The notes: generated by a model not told the origin, from the letters alone. Counted from the first letter of the stretch, positions 1-9,681 are shown. The stretch: 50,311 nucleotides of DNA from CAYXVF01 sp964468125 (GCA_964468125.1 CAYXVF010000042.1:1-50311); one strand, 5' to 3'. Numbers and translations: made by a program.

Positions 1-472
1 CTAAATAGAAAACCGCGCGGAGCGATTCCGGTAGCCGAGCCCGAGGCGCCGGTCGCCCGGTAGGCGCTGGTAGGCCTGCTCAAATCGTCGAATCTCGCGC
101 TCGTATTGCGATTCGCGCCCGTCGTTCGGGAGCTCCCATTCGTCAAAACCCACCCGTGCGAGCGCCTGCATCTGGTCCGGAATGAAGTTGCCTGCCGCCC
201 GGATCGTGCCGACGAAAGCGAAGCGCTCGCGCAGCTCACGCGCCGAGCTGAACCCCCGCCCGTCGGCGAATCTCTCGAACCCGATGCGCACCATGTCCAC
301 TCGGCCGAGGATGTCCGCATACTCCTCGGGCGCCACAGCCCCGTCGACGTCCACGGCCAGTCGCAGGCCCCGGGCGACGAGGGCCTCGCCCCGTTCCCGA
401 ATGAGGTCCACCGGCGCGAGCAGGGCGTTCGCGACTTCGACGCGCTCGTCTCCAAAGCGCTGCCAATCGTCC

Positions 473-2152
<1,680 letters not shown>

Positions 2153-2162
2153 GTGCTCTCTT

Positions 2163-2444
2163 CTAGTTCTTGCGGTTCAAGTCCTTGCGCACCGTGGGAC
2201 CGACGGCGCGTACGCGTTCCTTTCGGTCGATCGGTCGGGGGCTTCCGTCGGTCAGCTCGACTGCGATGGCGCGGGGACCGACCACGAGATTCGTCCGCTC
2301 GTCGTTCCTCGCGGTGTCCTCGAGGGAGCTCGCCTCCTCTGGCGCGGCGGCCACGACCGCGTCGGCGAGCGCTTCGCTCCAGCCGGTACCGGTGAAGTAG
2401 ACAGCGACCCCGTCGCCCAGCCGGTTGGCGGTGATGATCTTCAT
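2163..2444 (-). CDS. DUF2849 family protein
   Basis: A 93-residue protein starting MKIITANRLGDGVAVYFTG. The start codon overlaps the cobA stop as ATGA, so translation is coupled; the next gene begins 10 bases after its stop. The N-terminal beta-rich piece with TANRL..G.V.Y.T and the Trp-containing W-SEAL-DA motif match what I know of DUF2849, a small family of unknown function found between siroheme synthase and sulfite reductase in Alphaproteobacteria. A helper or electron-transfer role in sulfite reduction is inference only. Confidence 0.8.
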   Translation of the reverse strand: MKIITANRLGDGVAVYFTGTGWSEALADAVVAAAPEEASSLEDTARNDERTNLVVGPRAIAVELTDGSPRPIDRKERVRAVGPTVRKDLNRKN

Positions 2445-3202
2445 GAAACGGCTCCCAGTGCGCTGACCCGGGACCCGGCCCTCGCGTCGTTCAGGGATTC
2501 GGCGAGCTCCACGACCCGCCCGATGACGAGGGTGACCGCGCGCCGGTCCGCCACACTCGATGCGTCGAGGGTCGCGAGGGTGCAGCGCTTCACGTCCTGG
2601 CTCGCGAAGGTGGCTCCACTCACCCACGCGGCGGGCGTGTCTGGTGCGTAGCCGAGCTCGAGCAGGAGGCGGGCGATTGCCGCGCGATTGCGATAGCCCA
2701 TCAGGATCACGAGGGTGACCGAGTCGGGGAGGACCGTGCCTAGCCGCTCCCTCAATGCGTCGACGTCGTGCCCGGTCGTGCACAGGAAGCCGGAGGCGAC
2801 GGCGCGGTGCGTGACCGGGATTCCCGCGGCGAGGGGGGCGGCCACCGCGGAAGATACGCCCGGGACCACCTCGAAGGGCACTCCCGCCTCGCGGAGGGCG
2901 AGCGCCTCCTCGCCGCCGCGGCCAAAGACGAAAGGATCGCCGCACTTCAGACGCACGACCCTCTCCCCGCGCCGGGCGTAGCGGATGAGGAGCCGCTCGA
3001 TCGTGCGTTGTGGCATCGCGTGACGACCTGCGCGCTTGCCGACGTAGAGACGCCGAGCCCTTGGCGCTTCGTTGAGGAGCTCAGGAGCGACGAGAGCGTC
3101 GTAGAGTACGAGCGTTGCGTCTGCGAGCGCACGCAGCCCTTTGCGGGTGATGAGCTCGGGATCGCCGGGTCCGGCGCCCACGAGTGTCACTCGTCCGTTC
3201 AT
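2441..3202 (-). CDS. cobA: Uroporphyrinogen-III C-methyltransferase (SUMT)
   Basis: 253 residues. The enzyme transfers two methyl groups from SAM to uroporphyrinogen III to make precorrin-2, the first committed step to siroheme. Diagnostic motifs are VGAGPGDPELIT at the N terminus, LKCGDPFVFGRGGEE in the middle and EVVPGVSSAVAAPLAAGIP after it. It is the C-terminal half of what is a fused CysG in enterics; here the halves are separate genes overlapping by 4 bases at each end. With cysI downstream, its product most likely feeds siroheme rather than cobalamin. Confidence 0.93.
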   Translation of the reverse strand: MNGRVTLVGAGPGDPELITRKGLRALADATLVLYDALVAPELLNEAPRARRLYVGKRAGRHAMPQRTIERLLIRYARRGERVVRLKCGDPFVFGRGGEEALALREAGVPFEVVPGVSSAVAAPLAAGIPVTHRAVASGFLCTTGHDVDALRERLGTVLPDSVTLVILMGYRNRAAIARLLLELGYAPDTPAAWVSGATFASQDVKRCTLATLDASSVADRRAVTLVIGRVVELAESLNDARAGSRVSALGAVS

Positions 3203-3810
3203 GCGGCACTCCGATCGTAGAGCGTATTCAAAACGCGAAGGAGCGCGGGGCGGCGGAGCGGAAAGGGAAGGGCGAGTCGTTTCCAGCCCGGGCGAAGCTT
3301 TTCCGCCTCCGCCACCCAGCGTTCGAGCTCAGCCGGCAAGAGCTCCTCGAGTCCCTGCCGGAGCAAGGCGACGAGCGCCGGGGCGGCACCGTTGCTCGAG
3401 ATGGCGAGGGTCAAGCCGCTGCGGCGCACGATCGCGCCGAGGTAGGCCGTCGCGACGCGTCGGTCGTCCACGGCGTTCAGGAAGATCTGACGGGCCTCGC
3501 AGGCATTCGCCACCTCTCGATTGACCGTGGGTGTCGCCGCCGCGACCACGTACCACGCGTCGTCGAGGTCGTGTGCTCGAAAAGGCCGCAGGTGCCAACG
3601 AAGATTGGGGTGTTCGCAGCTGAAGCGATGCTCGGGGGCGATGATGTCGACGATGGCACCCGCATCGAGGAGCGCCGGCAGCTTTTCCTCCGCCATGTTC
3701 CCGGCTCCGACGACCACGACGCGCTTGCCCCGGAGCTTCAAAAAGACCGGAAAGACCGGCGCATCTTTCAGGTCGGCCTCTCGTCTGGTGGGCTCGAGAG
3801 TGACGCTCAT
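3199..3810 (-). CDS. Precorrin-2 dehydrogenase / siroheme synthase N-terminal type
   Basis: 203 residues, starting MSVTLEPTRREADLKDAP. A Rossmann NAD-binding motif (VVVVGAGNMAEEKLPALLDAGA) begins near residue 33, and NAVDDRR and ISSNGAAPALVALLR follow; these are typical of CysG(N)/Met8 proteins that oxidise precorrin-2 to sirohydrochlorin and may chelate iron. It overlaps cysH upstream and cobA downstream by ATGA junctions. A separate ferrochelatase is not visible, so a bifunctional role is likely but unproven. The start is fixed by the overlap; longer upstream readings are shadows of cysH. Confidence 0.88.
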   Translation of the reverse strand: MSVTLEPTRREADLKDAPVFPVFLKLRGKRVVVVGAGNMAEEKLPALLDAGAIVDIIAPEHRFSCEHPNLRWHLRPFRAHDLDDAWYVVAAATPTVNREVANACEARQIFLNAVDDRRVATAYLGAIVRRSGLTLAISSNGAAPALVALLRQGLEELLPAELERWVAEAEKLRPGWKRLALPFPLRRPALLRVLNTLYDRSAA

Positions 3811-4541
3811 TGGCTCTGCTCCTTTGCCGCAAAATCCGCGTGAATGCCGCACTCGGTCTTCGCCCGTCCCCGCCAGCGCCCGGCGCGGGATGCCTCGCCC
3901 GGCGAGACCGCGGAGGTGCAGGGCCAGCAGCCGATGCTCGGATAGCCCCGAGCGTGGAGCGGGTTCGTAGGGATTTCGTGCTGGGCGATGAACGCGTCGA
4001 GCTCGGCGTCGCTCCAATCGACGAGGGGATTGAGCTTCAGGGCCCCGTGCTGTGCGTCTACGCTCGCGACGGTTGCGTTGCGGCGCAGAGGAGACTGATC
4101 GCGGCGCAGACCCGTGACCCAGCCAACCGCGCCGTTCAGCGCTTCGCGCAGCGGTAGGACCTTGCGCAGATGACAGCACCGGTTCGGCTGGCGCTCCCAG
4201 AGCGCCGGGCCCAGGCGCTCTGCCTGCTCTTCAGGCGTTTCCTTGGCCCGGTGGGCGCGGATCTCAATTCCGTAGCGCTCCTCGAGCGCTCGCCAAAGGG
4301 CGTAGGTTTCCGGAAAGAACAACCCAGTGTCGAGGGTGAAGACGTCGATGGGCAGCGCGGCGCTCGCGACCACGTGCACGAGCGCGCAGCCCTCGCGCCC
4401 GAAGGCCGTGCCCAGGGCGACCCGGCCTGGCAGATGCTCCAGCGCCGTACGCAGAAAAGTCTCCGGATCGAGCGGGGCGAGGCGCTCGAGCGTCCGGGCG
4501 TGCTCCTCGAGGGGGGCGGGGGCTCGTGTCGTCGCAACCAT
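3807..4541 (-). CDS. cysH: Phosphoadenylyl/adenylyl-sulfate reductase
   Basis: 244 residues from MVATTRAP, preceded by a GAGAG-like ribosome site. A 19-codon upstream extension exists but lacks family similarity. The enzyme reduces activated sulfate to sulfite using thioredoxin. It shows the PAPS-reductase fold region (FTLDTGLFFPETYALW near 68-83), a CC pair at 122-123, CxxC at 205-208 and a C-terminal KTECGIH with catalytic Cys231. The CC plus CxxC pair is the [4Fe-4S] ligand set of assimilatory APS reductases, so adenylyl-sulfate rather than PAPS is the likelier substrate. First gene of the six-gene sulfur operon. Confidence 0.92.
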   Translation of the reverse strand: MVATTRAPAPLEEHARTLERLAPLDPETFLRTALEHLPGRVALGTAFGREGCALVHVVASAALPIDVFTLDTGLFFPETYALWRALEERYGIEIRAHRAKETPEEQAERLGPALWERQPNRCCHLRKVLPLREALNGAVGWVTGLRRDQSPLRRNATVASVDAQHGALKLNPLVDWSDAELDAFIAQHEIPTNPLHARGYPSIGCWPCTSAVSPGEASRAGRWRGRAKTECGIHADFAAKEQSQ

Positions 4542-4607
4542 AGTTTTCTCTCGTGATTCCGATGGTTTAGCCGCTGGCGAGGCGCACCCGGCGCCCATTA
4601 GAATTTA

Positions 4608-4636
4608 TAGATAAGTGAGCTGATCACATATGTCAC
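4608..4636 (-). promoter_or_regulatory. Candidate promoter of the sulfate-assimilation operon
   Basis: On the minus strand GTGACA (5/6 to the -35 consensus) is followed after 17 bases by TATCTA, inside a conspicuously AT-rich island in otherwise GC-rich DNA. It would start transcription about 60 bases before cysH. An ACATATGT palindromic core overlaps the -35 box and could be a regulator site. Read by eye only. Confidence 0.35.
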
Positions 4637-4718
4637 GAAATAATGAAGAAAAGAGCAAGGGCGCGGCCACGGCGCCGACGTCGCCTCGGAGCGCGTCGGT
4701 GCCGCTGAATGGCCGTGC

Positions 4719-5408
4719 CTATTCTTTGTCTGATTGCTGCAGCAGGTACTGGTCGATGTAGCCAGAGTTGCGCAGATAGGCGCGCAGGCGGCTTCGGAGC
4801 TTGGCTTCAGCGGTGCGCACTTTCATGCGGGTGGAGCTCAGGAGATTTGCGGTCTCTTCCTGTCCCTTACCCTCCGCAAAGCGCAGGATGAGCAGCTGCC
4901 GGTCGTGTTCGGTCAGCTCGGCCATGAAGCTCGCCATGAGCCCCTTGAGCTCCGAGTGCTCCATGAGCTGGTCTTGAGACTGGGTCGGCTGGCCGTAGAG
5001 AACCCCGGTGAACTCCTCGGTCACCTCGTCGTCCATGACCTTCAGGTGGCTGCGGCCGTCGCCCGCGCTGATGTAGTCTGAAAAAGCGATCTCGCGGTTG
5101 CGGAACTTGTTGATCACCATGTTCCGGGCGATCGCGAGCACCCAGTTGGTGAAGCTGTTGACGCCGTTATAGGACTTGCGCGCTTTCTCCTCGAAGGCGC
5201 GACGAAAGACCTCCTGAACCGCCGATTTCAGCTCGTTCGGGTCCTGGATCCCCTTGAAGTAGAAGTGTCCCTTGCCGCTGCGGAACGTAAAACCCTTGCG
5301 CAGGAACGCGGTGACACCGGGGACGTAGTGGCGATAGACCTCGTCCATGGCGTCCCGGTCGCCACGCTTGAAGGCAGCCAACAGCTTGGGGTTCTTCGCC
5401 AGGAACAT
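4719..5408 (-). CDS. RNA polymerase sigma-70 family factor, ECF-like
   Basis: 229 residues. Region 2 lies at roughly 12-105 (YRHYVPGVTAFLR, then NSFTNWVLAIARNMVINKFR, the conserved sigma-2.2 to 2.3 helix). Region 4 lies at about 160-215 (LTEHDRQLLILRFAEGKGQEETANLL, then a helix-turn-helix with KVRTAEAKLRSRLRAYL). The linker between them is about 45 residues, longer than in minimal ECF factors, and there is an unusual insert (FTFRSGKGHFYFKGIQDPNE) within region 2. No anti-sigma gene is adjacent. It is divergent from lexA, with 191 bases between the starts; whether the LexA sites also touch its promoter is open. Confidence 0.85.
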   Translation of the reverse strand: MFLAKNPKLLAAFKRGDRDAMDEVYRHYVPGVTAFLRKGFTFRSGKGHFYFKGIQDPNELKSAVQEVFRRAFEEKARKSYNGVNSFTNWVLAIARNMVINKFRNREIAFSDYISAGDGRSHLKVMDDEVTEEFTGVLYGQPTQSQDQLMEHSELKGLMASFMAELTEHDRQLLILRFAEGKGQEETANLLSSTRMKVRTAEAKLRSRLRAYLRNSGYIDQYLLQQSDKE

Positions 5409-5531
5409 GGGCCGGTGCGAGGTTATAGCGAACTCGGGGGGAACGCCAATCGTACTGATTCGCTTTGCGTGCGCAAAACGCTCTCGGACCCGGAACGGTC
5501 ATGCGGCGCTCTGCGGGTCGAAGAAGACGTG

Positions 5532-5539
5532 CTGAACAT
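5532..5539. promoter_or_regulatory. Second LexA-like half-site (CTGAACAT)
   Basis: The octamer CTGAACAT lies just upstream of the lexA -35 box. The same octamer recurs at 5567-5574 as the right arm of the palindromic operator. It may be an auxiliary LexA site or serve the divergent sigma-factor gene. Confidence 0.4.
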
Positions 5540-5568
5540 TTGACAGGGGTGCGTCCGTTCAGTTAACT
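5540..5568 (+). promoter_or_regulatory. lexA promoter (-35/-10)
   Basis: TTGACA at 5540-5545 is a perfect -35 hexamer; 17 bases later TTAACT at 5563-5568 is a weak -10. The -10 sits inside the palindromic operator, which is the classic geometry for autorepression. The lexA start codon is 31 bases downstream. Confidence 0.55.
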
Positions 5569-5572
5569 GAAC
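5557..5572. promoter_or_regulatory. LexA operator, perfect 16-base palindrome
   Basis: GTTCAGTTAACTGAAC reads identically on both strands and overlaps the predicted -10 of lexA. LexA boxes containing GTTCAG are described for myxobacteria (established knowledge, recalled), so self-regulation of lexA by this site is a strong inference. Confidence 0.75.
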
Positions 5573-5599
5573 ATCCAGACAGCTAAAGAGAGATCCCCA

Positions 5600-6322
5600 A
5601 TGAGTGAAGACGCCACCCTCCCTGAGCTCACGGAGCGCCAACGGCAAGTCTTGGATTTCATCCAGGACCGAATCGACGAGTGGGGCTATCCCCCGACCAT
5701 TCGCGAAATCGGTGAGCACCTCGGGATCAAGTCCACGAACGGCGTTGCGGACCACCTCAAGGCACTGAAGCGAAAGGGATATCTCACCCAGGAGGGCATG
5801 AAGAGCCGAACCCTCAAGCCCGCCGTGCAAGCAGCGCCGCAGAAGCCGCGCAGCACCCGCGCGCGTCGCCGAGCCGCGGGCGGCAAAGACGGGGCGCTTC
5901 CGGCGATCGTGGGTCATGGCGGTGAGAGCACGTCTATCCCCATTCTCGGCCGCGTGGCGGCGGGCGAGCCGATCCTCGCCGAAGAGAACGCGGAAGGATC
6001 GGTGGTCGTGGACTCGTTCCTCGTCGGCGACGCCTCTAAGACCTTCGCTCTGAAAGTGGTGGGGGAGTCGATGATCGAAGACGGTATTTTCGATGGCGAC
6101 TTCATCTTCGTTCGCAAGCGGGCGACCGCCAACGTGGGAGACATCGTCGTCGCGATGATCGAAAACGAAGCGACGGTGAAGCGCTATTTTCCCGAGGGGG
6201 ACCGCATTCGCTTTCAACCTGCGAACAGCACGATGAAGCCTATCTACGTGCACAAGGAAGACTTTCGTGACACTCAGATCCTCGGCATCGTGGTCGGCGT
6301 GTATCGCAAGCTGCCCAACTGA
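5600..6322 (+). CDS. lexA: LexA repressor / SOS autopeptidase
   Basis: 240 residues. An N-terminal winged helix (LTERQRQVLDFI, then PPTIREIGEHLGIKSTNGVADHLKALKRKGYL) is followed by an unusually long Arg/Ala-rich linker (about 72-110) and the S24 peptidase domain. The self-cleavage bond is Ala121-Gly122 in GRVAAGEP; the catalytic dyad is Ser157 (GESM) and Lys194 (TVKRYF). All residues needed for RecA-stimulated self-cleavage are present. The protein is about 40 residues longer than E. coli LexA, all in the linker. An AGAGA ribosome site precedes the ATG. Confidence 0.96.
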   Translation: MSEDATLPELTERQRQVLDFIQDRIDEWGYPPTIREIGEHLGIKSTNGVADHLKALKRKGYLTQEGMKSRTLKPAVQAAPQKPRSTRARRRAAGGKDGALPAIVGHGGESTSIPILGRVAAGEPILAEENAEGSVVVDSFLVGDASKTFALKVVGESMIEDGIFDGDFIFVRKRATANVGDIVVAMIENEATVKRYFPEGDRIRFQPANSTMKPIYVHKEDFRDTQILGIVVGVYRKLPN

Positions 6323-6336
6323 GGGCTGATGTCGCA

Positions 6337-7434
6337 TCAGGTGAAGTAGCGATAGAGCCCGGAGAGGCTTTCGAGATCCCGGATGTCCGTGCGGAGCTCA
6401 GGCAACGTTACGATCGGAATCTCTCCGAGCGCCGCGCGCAGCTCCTCGACCGCCTTCTGATCGCGCCGAGCGAGTCGGACCTCCTCCTCCGCTGCGCCGA
6501 GCAACAGCTGGCGCTCGTCCTCCGAAAGACTAGAGACGTAGGTGCTGAGTGTCCCTCGCAGGTCGCCCGGCGGAACGTCGAGCGCTGCGTGCACCCGGTT
6601 GAGAACCACCGCACGTACCTTGATTCCTTCGCGGAGGAGGTCGCTCTGAAACCGAAGCATCGCGCTGCGCTGAGACTTTCGGGTTGAGCCGACCAACACG
6701 AAGGCGACGTCGCTCGACCCGAGAAGGCTCTTTACCGCTTGGGAGCGCTCACGAAAGCCGTCGTACATTCCCTGAAAGCTGCGAACGAACTCGGCGAGCT
6801 CCCGGAGGGTCTCGGCGCCGGCGAGGCGACCGAGGGTTTTGATGATGAACGAGCTGCCGAGGTCGAGCAGCTTGACGCTGAAGCGTCCGGGCTTCACGAG
6901 CCATTGCAGCGTCTCGTGTTCGAGGAAGTCCATGATCCGGCTCGGGGCTTCCAGAAAGTCCATCACGTTCTGTGAGGGGGGCGTATCGAGCACGATCAGA
7001 TCGTAGCGGTTCGAGGTGTAGACCTCGTGCAGCCGCTCCACCGCGGCGTATTCGAGCGAGCCCGCGAGCACGGTCGAGAAATGTTCGTAGATCTGATTGC
7101 GGAAGATCGCCTCTCGCCGCTCCTCGTCCGGCGCAAAGCGCTCCACGAGTCGATCAAATGTCGTTTTCACGTCCGGCATCATCGCCCAGAGGGGCTCTTC
7201 CACCTCGATGCCGTGTTGCGCGAGCTCTTCGGGCCGCAGCTCGTGCTCGACGTTCCCCGTGTCCGAAATCCCGAGTGCGTTTGCGAGGCGCCTCGCCGGG
7301 TCGATGGTCATCACGAGCGTGCGCTTACCTTTGGCCGCGGCGGCGAGGGCGAGACTCGCCGACACCGTCGTCTTGCCCACCCCGCCCGTGCCGACCGCCA
7401 CCACAACCCGCCTGTCGGTCCAAAGCGGATTCAT
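6337..7434 (-). CDS. ArsA/GET3-family ATPase (second of pair)
   Basis: 365 residues from MNPLWTDRR. The deviant P-loop GTGGVGKTT spans residues 15-23 and a switch-like IDPARRLANALG follows, both hallmarks of the SIMIBI-class ArsA/GET3/MinD group. DLIVLDTPPSQNVMDFLEAP is the Walker B region. The start overlaps the stop of the upstream paralogue by ATGA. Arsenite-pump partners (arsB) are absent, so arsenic resistance should not be assumed; myxobacterial ArsA-like pairs have no agreed role. It converges with lexA, with 14 bases between the stops. Confidence 0.85.
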   Translation of the reverse strand: MNPLWTDRRVVVAVGTGGVGKTTVSASLALAAAAKGKRTLVMTIDPARRLANALGISDTGNVEHELRPEELAQHGIEVEEPLWAMMPDVKTTFDRLVERFAPDEERREAIFRNQIYEHFSTVLAGSLEYAAVERLHEVYTSNRYDLIVLDTPPSQNVMDFLEAPSRIMDFLEHETLQWLVKPGRFSVKLLDLGSSFIIKTLGRLAGAETLRELAEFVRSFQGMYDGFRERSQAVKSLLGSSDVAFVLVGSTRKSQRSAMLRFQSDLLREGIKVRAVVLNRVHAALDVPPGDLRGTLSTYVSSLSEDERQLLLGAAEEEVRLARRDQKAVEELRAALGEIPIVTLPELRTDIRDLESLSGLYRYFT

Positions 7435-8330
7435 ACCGCCCCCAGAGAATCCGCCACGCGCTCCGAGAGACCCTCCAGTGCGTTCCGGTCCAGCTCCTCG
7501 ACGACCAGCCGGGGGAAGGAGACAGCGTCGCGCAGCATCGCCGCTGGGAGTCGGTCCAGCTGTTCCTCGCCGAGGAGGTGTTTGTGCTGGCGAAGCTCCA
7601 AGGCATGGCCCAATGCCCGCACCCAAGGGTCGGCGGCCTCGCTCAGCCGGTCGATTCCTTCGCCGCTCAAAGGATCGAGCCGCTGGTTGATGAAAGTCGT
7701 TCCGATCGAGATCCCGAGAATGTCCGCGGCCGCCCGCTCGAGCTCGCGCGCCTCGTTGACCGGCATTTCCTCCGGAGTGGTCACGATGTGCATCCGTCCA
7801 CGCTCACGCAGCGTGCGGGCGATGTTGCGCGCATTGTCGCGAAGGGGGCCGGCGGGCACTGTGCGCTCCACGACCGCCGGTGCGCGCAGCATCGAGATTG
7901 CATGACCGGTGGAGGGTGCATCCAAGACGATGTGCTCGAAGCGCGGCCGTTCAGTGTCGCGCCCTTCCTGGTAGTGAAACCAGATCTTTCCGAGCATGAC
8001 CAATTCACTCAAGGAAGGAACCAGGCGCAGGAAGTGCTTCACGAAGCGGTTCTCGAACACGGCCGAGTACACCGCCTCGAATCGAAAGGTCAGCAATGCG
8101 TACTCGCGAATGGCTGCCCGCGGATTCATGTCGACGACGTGTAGGTTTTCGAGCACTTCGCGCATCTCAGCGCCCACCGGCTGCGCGCCCAGCAACGCGC
8201 TGACGCGGTCGCCGCCGTTCACCTCGGCAAGAAGCACGCGCTTTCCGTTGCGGGCAAGGGCGAGGCTCAGGGCGGTGGCGCACGTCGTTTTACCCACGCC
8301 GCCCTTTCCAGTGACCACGTGTACCGTCAT
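7431..8330 (-). CDS. ArsA/GET3-family ATPase (first of pair)
   Basis: 299 residues from MTVHVVTGKGGVGKTTCA, with the deviant P-loop at 8-16 and HIVLDAPSTGHAISMLRAP as the Walker B region. It is translationally coupled to the second ATPase and clearly related to it, though shorter and divergent, suggesting an obligate heteropair. The 5' end faces a 52-residue coiled-coil gene across 79 bases. Upstream in-frame codons (Ser/Arg-rich) run through that divergent gene and are rejected. Cytoplasmic; function beyond ATP-driven conformational cycling is unknown. Confidence 0.83.
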   Translation of the reverse strand: MTVHVVTGKGGVGKTTCATALSLALARNGKRVLLAEVNGGDRVSALLGAQPVGAEMREVLENLHVVDMNPRAAIREYALLTFRFEAVYSAVFENRFVKHFLRLVPSLSELVMLGKIWFHYQEGRDTERPRFEHIVLDAPSTGHAISMLRAPAVVERTVPAGPLRDNARNIARTLRERGRMHIVTTPEEMPVNEARELERAAADILGISIGTTFINQRLDPLSGEGIDRLSEAADPWVRALGHALELRQHKHLLGEEQLDRLPAAMLRDAVSFPRLVVEELDRNALEGLSERVADSLGAV

Positions 8331-8409
8331 CGACCGCGAGCCTCCCCCAATTAGCGCCTGCAGTCGAGCCGGATGGCGGACGCCCGGCGCCGCGTGGTAG
8401 GAAATCCCC

Positions 8410-8568
8410 ATGAAGACACCGGATATCGTGCTCGAAACGCTGCGAGACTGGGTCGGGGCTACCGGCGGGCTCGTCACAAAAGACGACCTTCGTCGCCTCG
8501 AGGTGCGGATCGAAGAGCTCGAGGAGCTTCTCGACGAGCTCGAAGAACGCCTGGCGGCGCGCGACTGA
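8410..8568 (+). CDS. Small coiled-coil protein divergent from ArsA-like pair
   Basis: A 52-residue protein, MKTPDIVLETLRDWVGATGG and onward, ending in a heptad-rich acidic helix with repeating E-E-L-x-x-L-x-E pattern (about 30-48). A TAGGAAA ribosome site precedes the ATG. Codon use matches neighbours. It shares its promoter region with the ArsA-like operon, and small Leu-zipper proteins next to P-loop ATPases are often partners or tethers; that link is inference. No family recognised. Confidence 0.6.
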   Translation: MKTPDIVLETLRDWVGATGGLVTKDDLRRLEVRIEELEELLDELEERLAARD

Positions 8569-8652
8569 TTGAACCGCCAAGGGGCCGGCGTCACCCTTCG
8601 GCGGGCGGGTTCTTGCGCGAATCATCAATGTGGGCGAACCTCGACCTGTCAC

Positions 8653-9567
8653 ATGTCGATCTCCCGTGTCATGGCCGCGTTCGTCCTCGCGAGCGCCCTC
8701 GTCAGTCCCGCCATCGTACGTGCGAACGCCAACGACATTCGTTTGCGCGGCATCGGTCGTCCGGCGAGCAACGCGTTGTCGGACCCAGCGGTGCGGCGCT
8801 ATCGCGCGCTCAGCGGCGAGCTGGCCCTCGCCTTGACTCCGAAAGCGGTGCAACCCGCGGAGACCCTCGGTGTCAGTGGCTTTGAGTTCGGCATCATCAA
8901 CACCCTGAGCAACATTTCGCAGGACGCAGACTATTGGACCGGACAGCCCGGCTCGCCGGTGGTCGAGGGAGTGGCCGAAGGGCGCAATCTGCCGAGCACG
9001 CTTTGGATCCCGACGCTTCAGGTGCGCAAAGGCTTGCCCTTGTCCACGGACCTGGGCTTCTCCGTCTCCTACCTGACCTCGAGCCGCATCTTCATGATGG
9101 GGGCGGACGTGAAGGTCGCCCTTCACGAATCCTACGTCCGCTACTTTCCGGCGATCGCCGTGCGCGCCTCGTTCAATCGCATGTTGGGTTCCGAGGAGCT
9201 GGATCTCTTCACCGCCGAGGCCGATCTCATCGCTTCGCTCGCTTTCGGCGTGGGAGGGACGGTGCAGGTGACCCCTTACCTCGGTTTCGGGAAGCTCTTC
9301 GCGCACGTGAACTCTCAAGTGCTCGACGAGACGCCGTACCTCGTCACCGACAGCACGGACCAGCGTGGTGGACAGCAGGGCTCGCTCTATACGTTTCCGA
9401 CGCTCAACTGGGACCAGAACGATTTCTGGAAGGTCTTTGGCGGAGCGCGCCTGATCACGGCGTCCTTTACCTTCTCCTACAACCTGGACATCGGGATCAT
9501 TCCATACGACTTCGTCGACAGTTCTGCGCTCCTTTCTCACTCGTTCATGATCGGAATCGATACGTGA
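8653..9567 (+). CDS. Predicted outer-membrane beta-barrel protein
   Basis: 304 residues starting MSISRVMAAFVLASALVSPA with a signal peptide probably cleaved after ANA near residue 26. The mature part alternates short hydrophobic strands with turns (SGFEFGIINTLS, STDLGFSVSYLTSS, AIAVRASFNRMLG, TVQVTPYLGFGKLFA, ASFTFSYNLDIGI) and ends SHSFMIGIDT, consistent with a barrel of 10-14 strands. No cysteines and no known enzyme motif were seen. A precise family is not recognised. A tiny membrane protein gene overlaps its stop. Confidence 0.7.
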   Translation: MSISRVMAAFVLASALVSPAIVRANANDIRLRGIGRPASNALSDPAVRRYRALSGELALALTPKAVQPAETLGVSGFEFGIINTLSNISQDADYWTGQPGSPVVEGVAEGRNLPSTLWIPTLQVRKGLPLSTDLGFSVSYLTSSRIFMMGADVKVALHESYVRYFPAIAVRASFNRMLGSEELDLFTAEADLIASLAFGVGGTVQVTPYLGFGKLFAHVNSQVLDETPYLVTDSTDQRGGQQGSLYTFPTLNWDQNDFWKVFGGARLITASFTFSYNLDIGIIPYDFVDSSALLSHSFMIGIDT

Positions 9568-9668
9568 TCCCTACGCTTCCCGAGCTGGTGCTGCTCGCCT
9601 ATGCGGTCGCGGCGGTGCTGACGTTCAAGTACGTCAATCGAATCGTTGACCGGATCAGCAAGCGCTGA
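9564..9668 (+). CDS. Possible 34-residue membrane micro-protein
   Basis: GTG overlaps the stop of the beta-barrel gene (GTGA). It encodes a 34-residue peptide beginning IPTLPELVLLAYAVAAVLTF after the start, that is one transmembrane helix followed by a basic tail (NRIVDRISKR). The coupling and hydrophobic-plus-basic layout favour a real gene, but at this length chance cannot be excluded. Confidence 0.4.
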   Translation: MIPTLPELVLLAYAVAAVLTFKYVNRIVDRISKR

Positions 9669-9681
9669 GCGCGGGAGTCCG

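Noticed and set aside
4630..4761. Possible 43-residue leader peptide starting ATG TCA CGA upstream of the sigma-factor end
   Set aside because: It runs into the sigma-factor gene on the other strand, has no ribosome site and shows no Cys or Met run expected of an attenuator.
7431..8330. Arsenic-resistance operon
   Set aside because: The ATPases are ArsA-like but no arsB, arsC, arsD or arsR is next to them.
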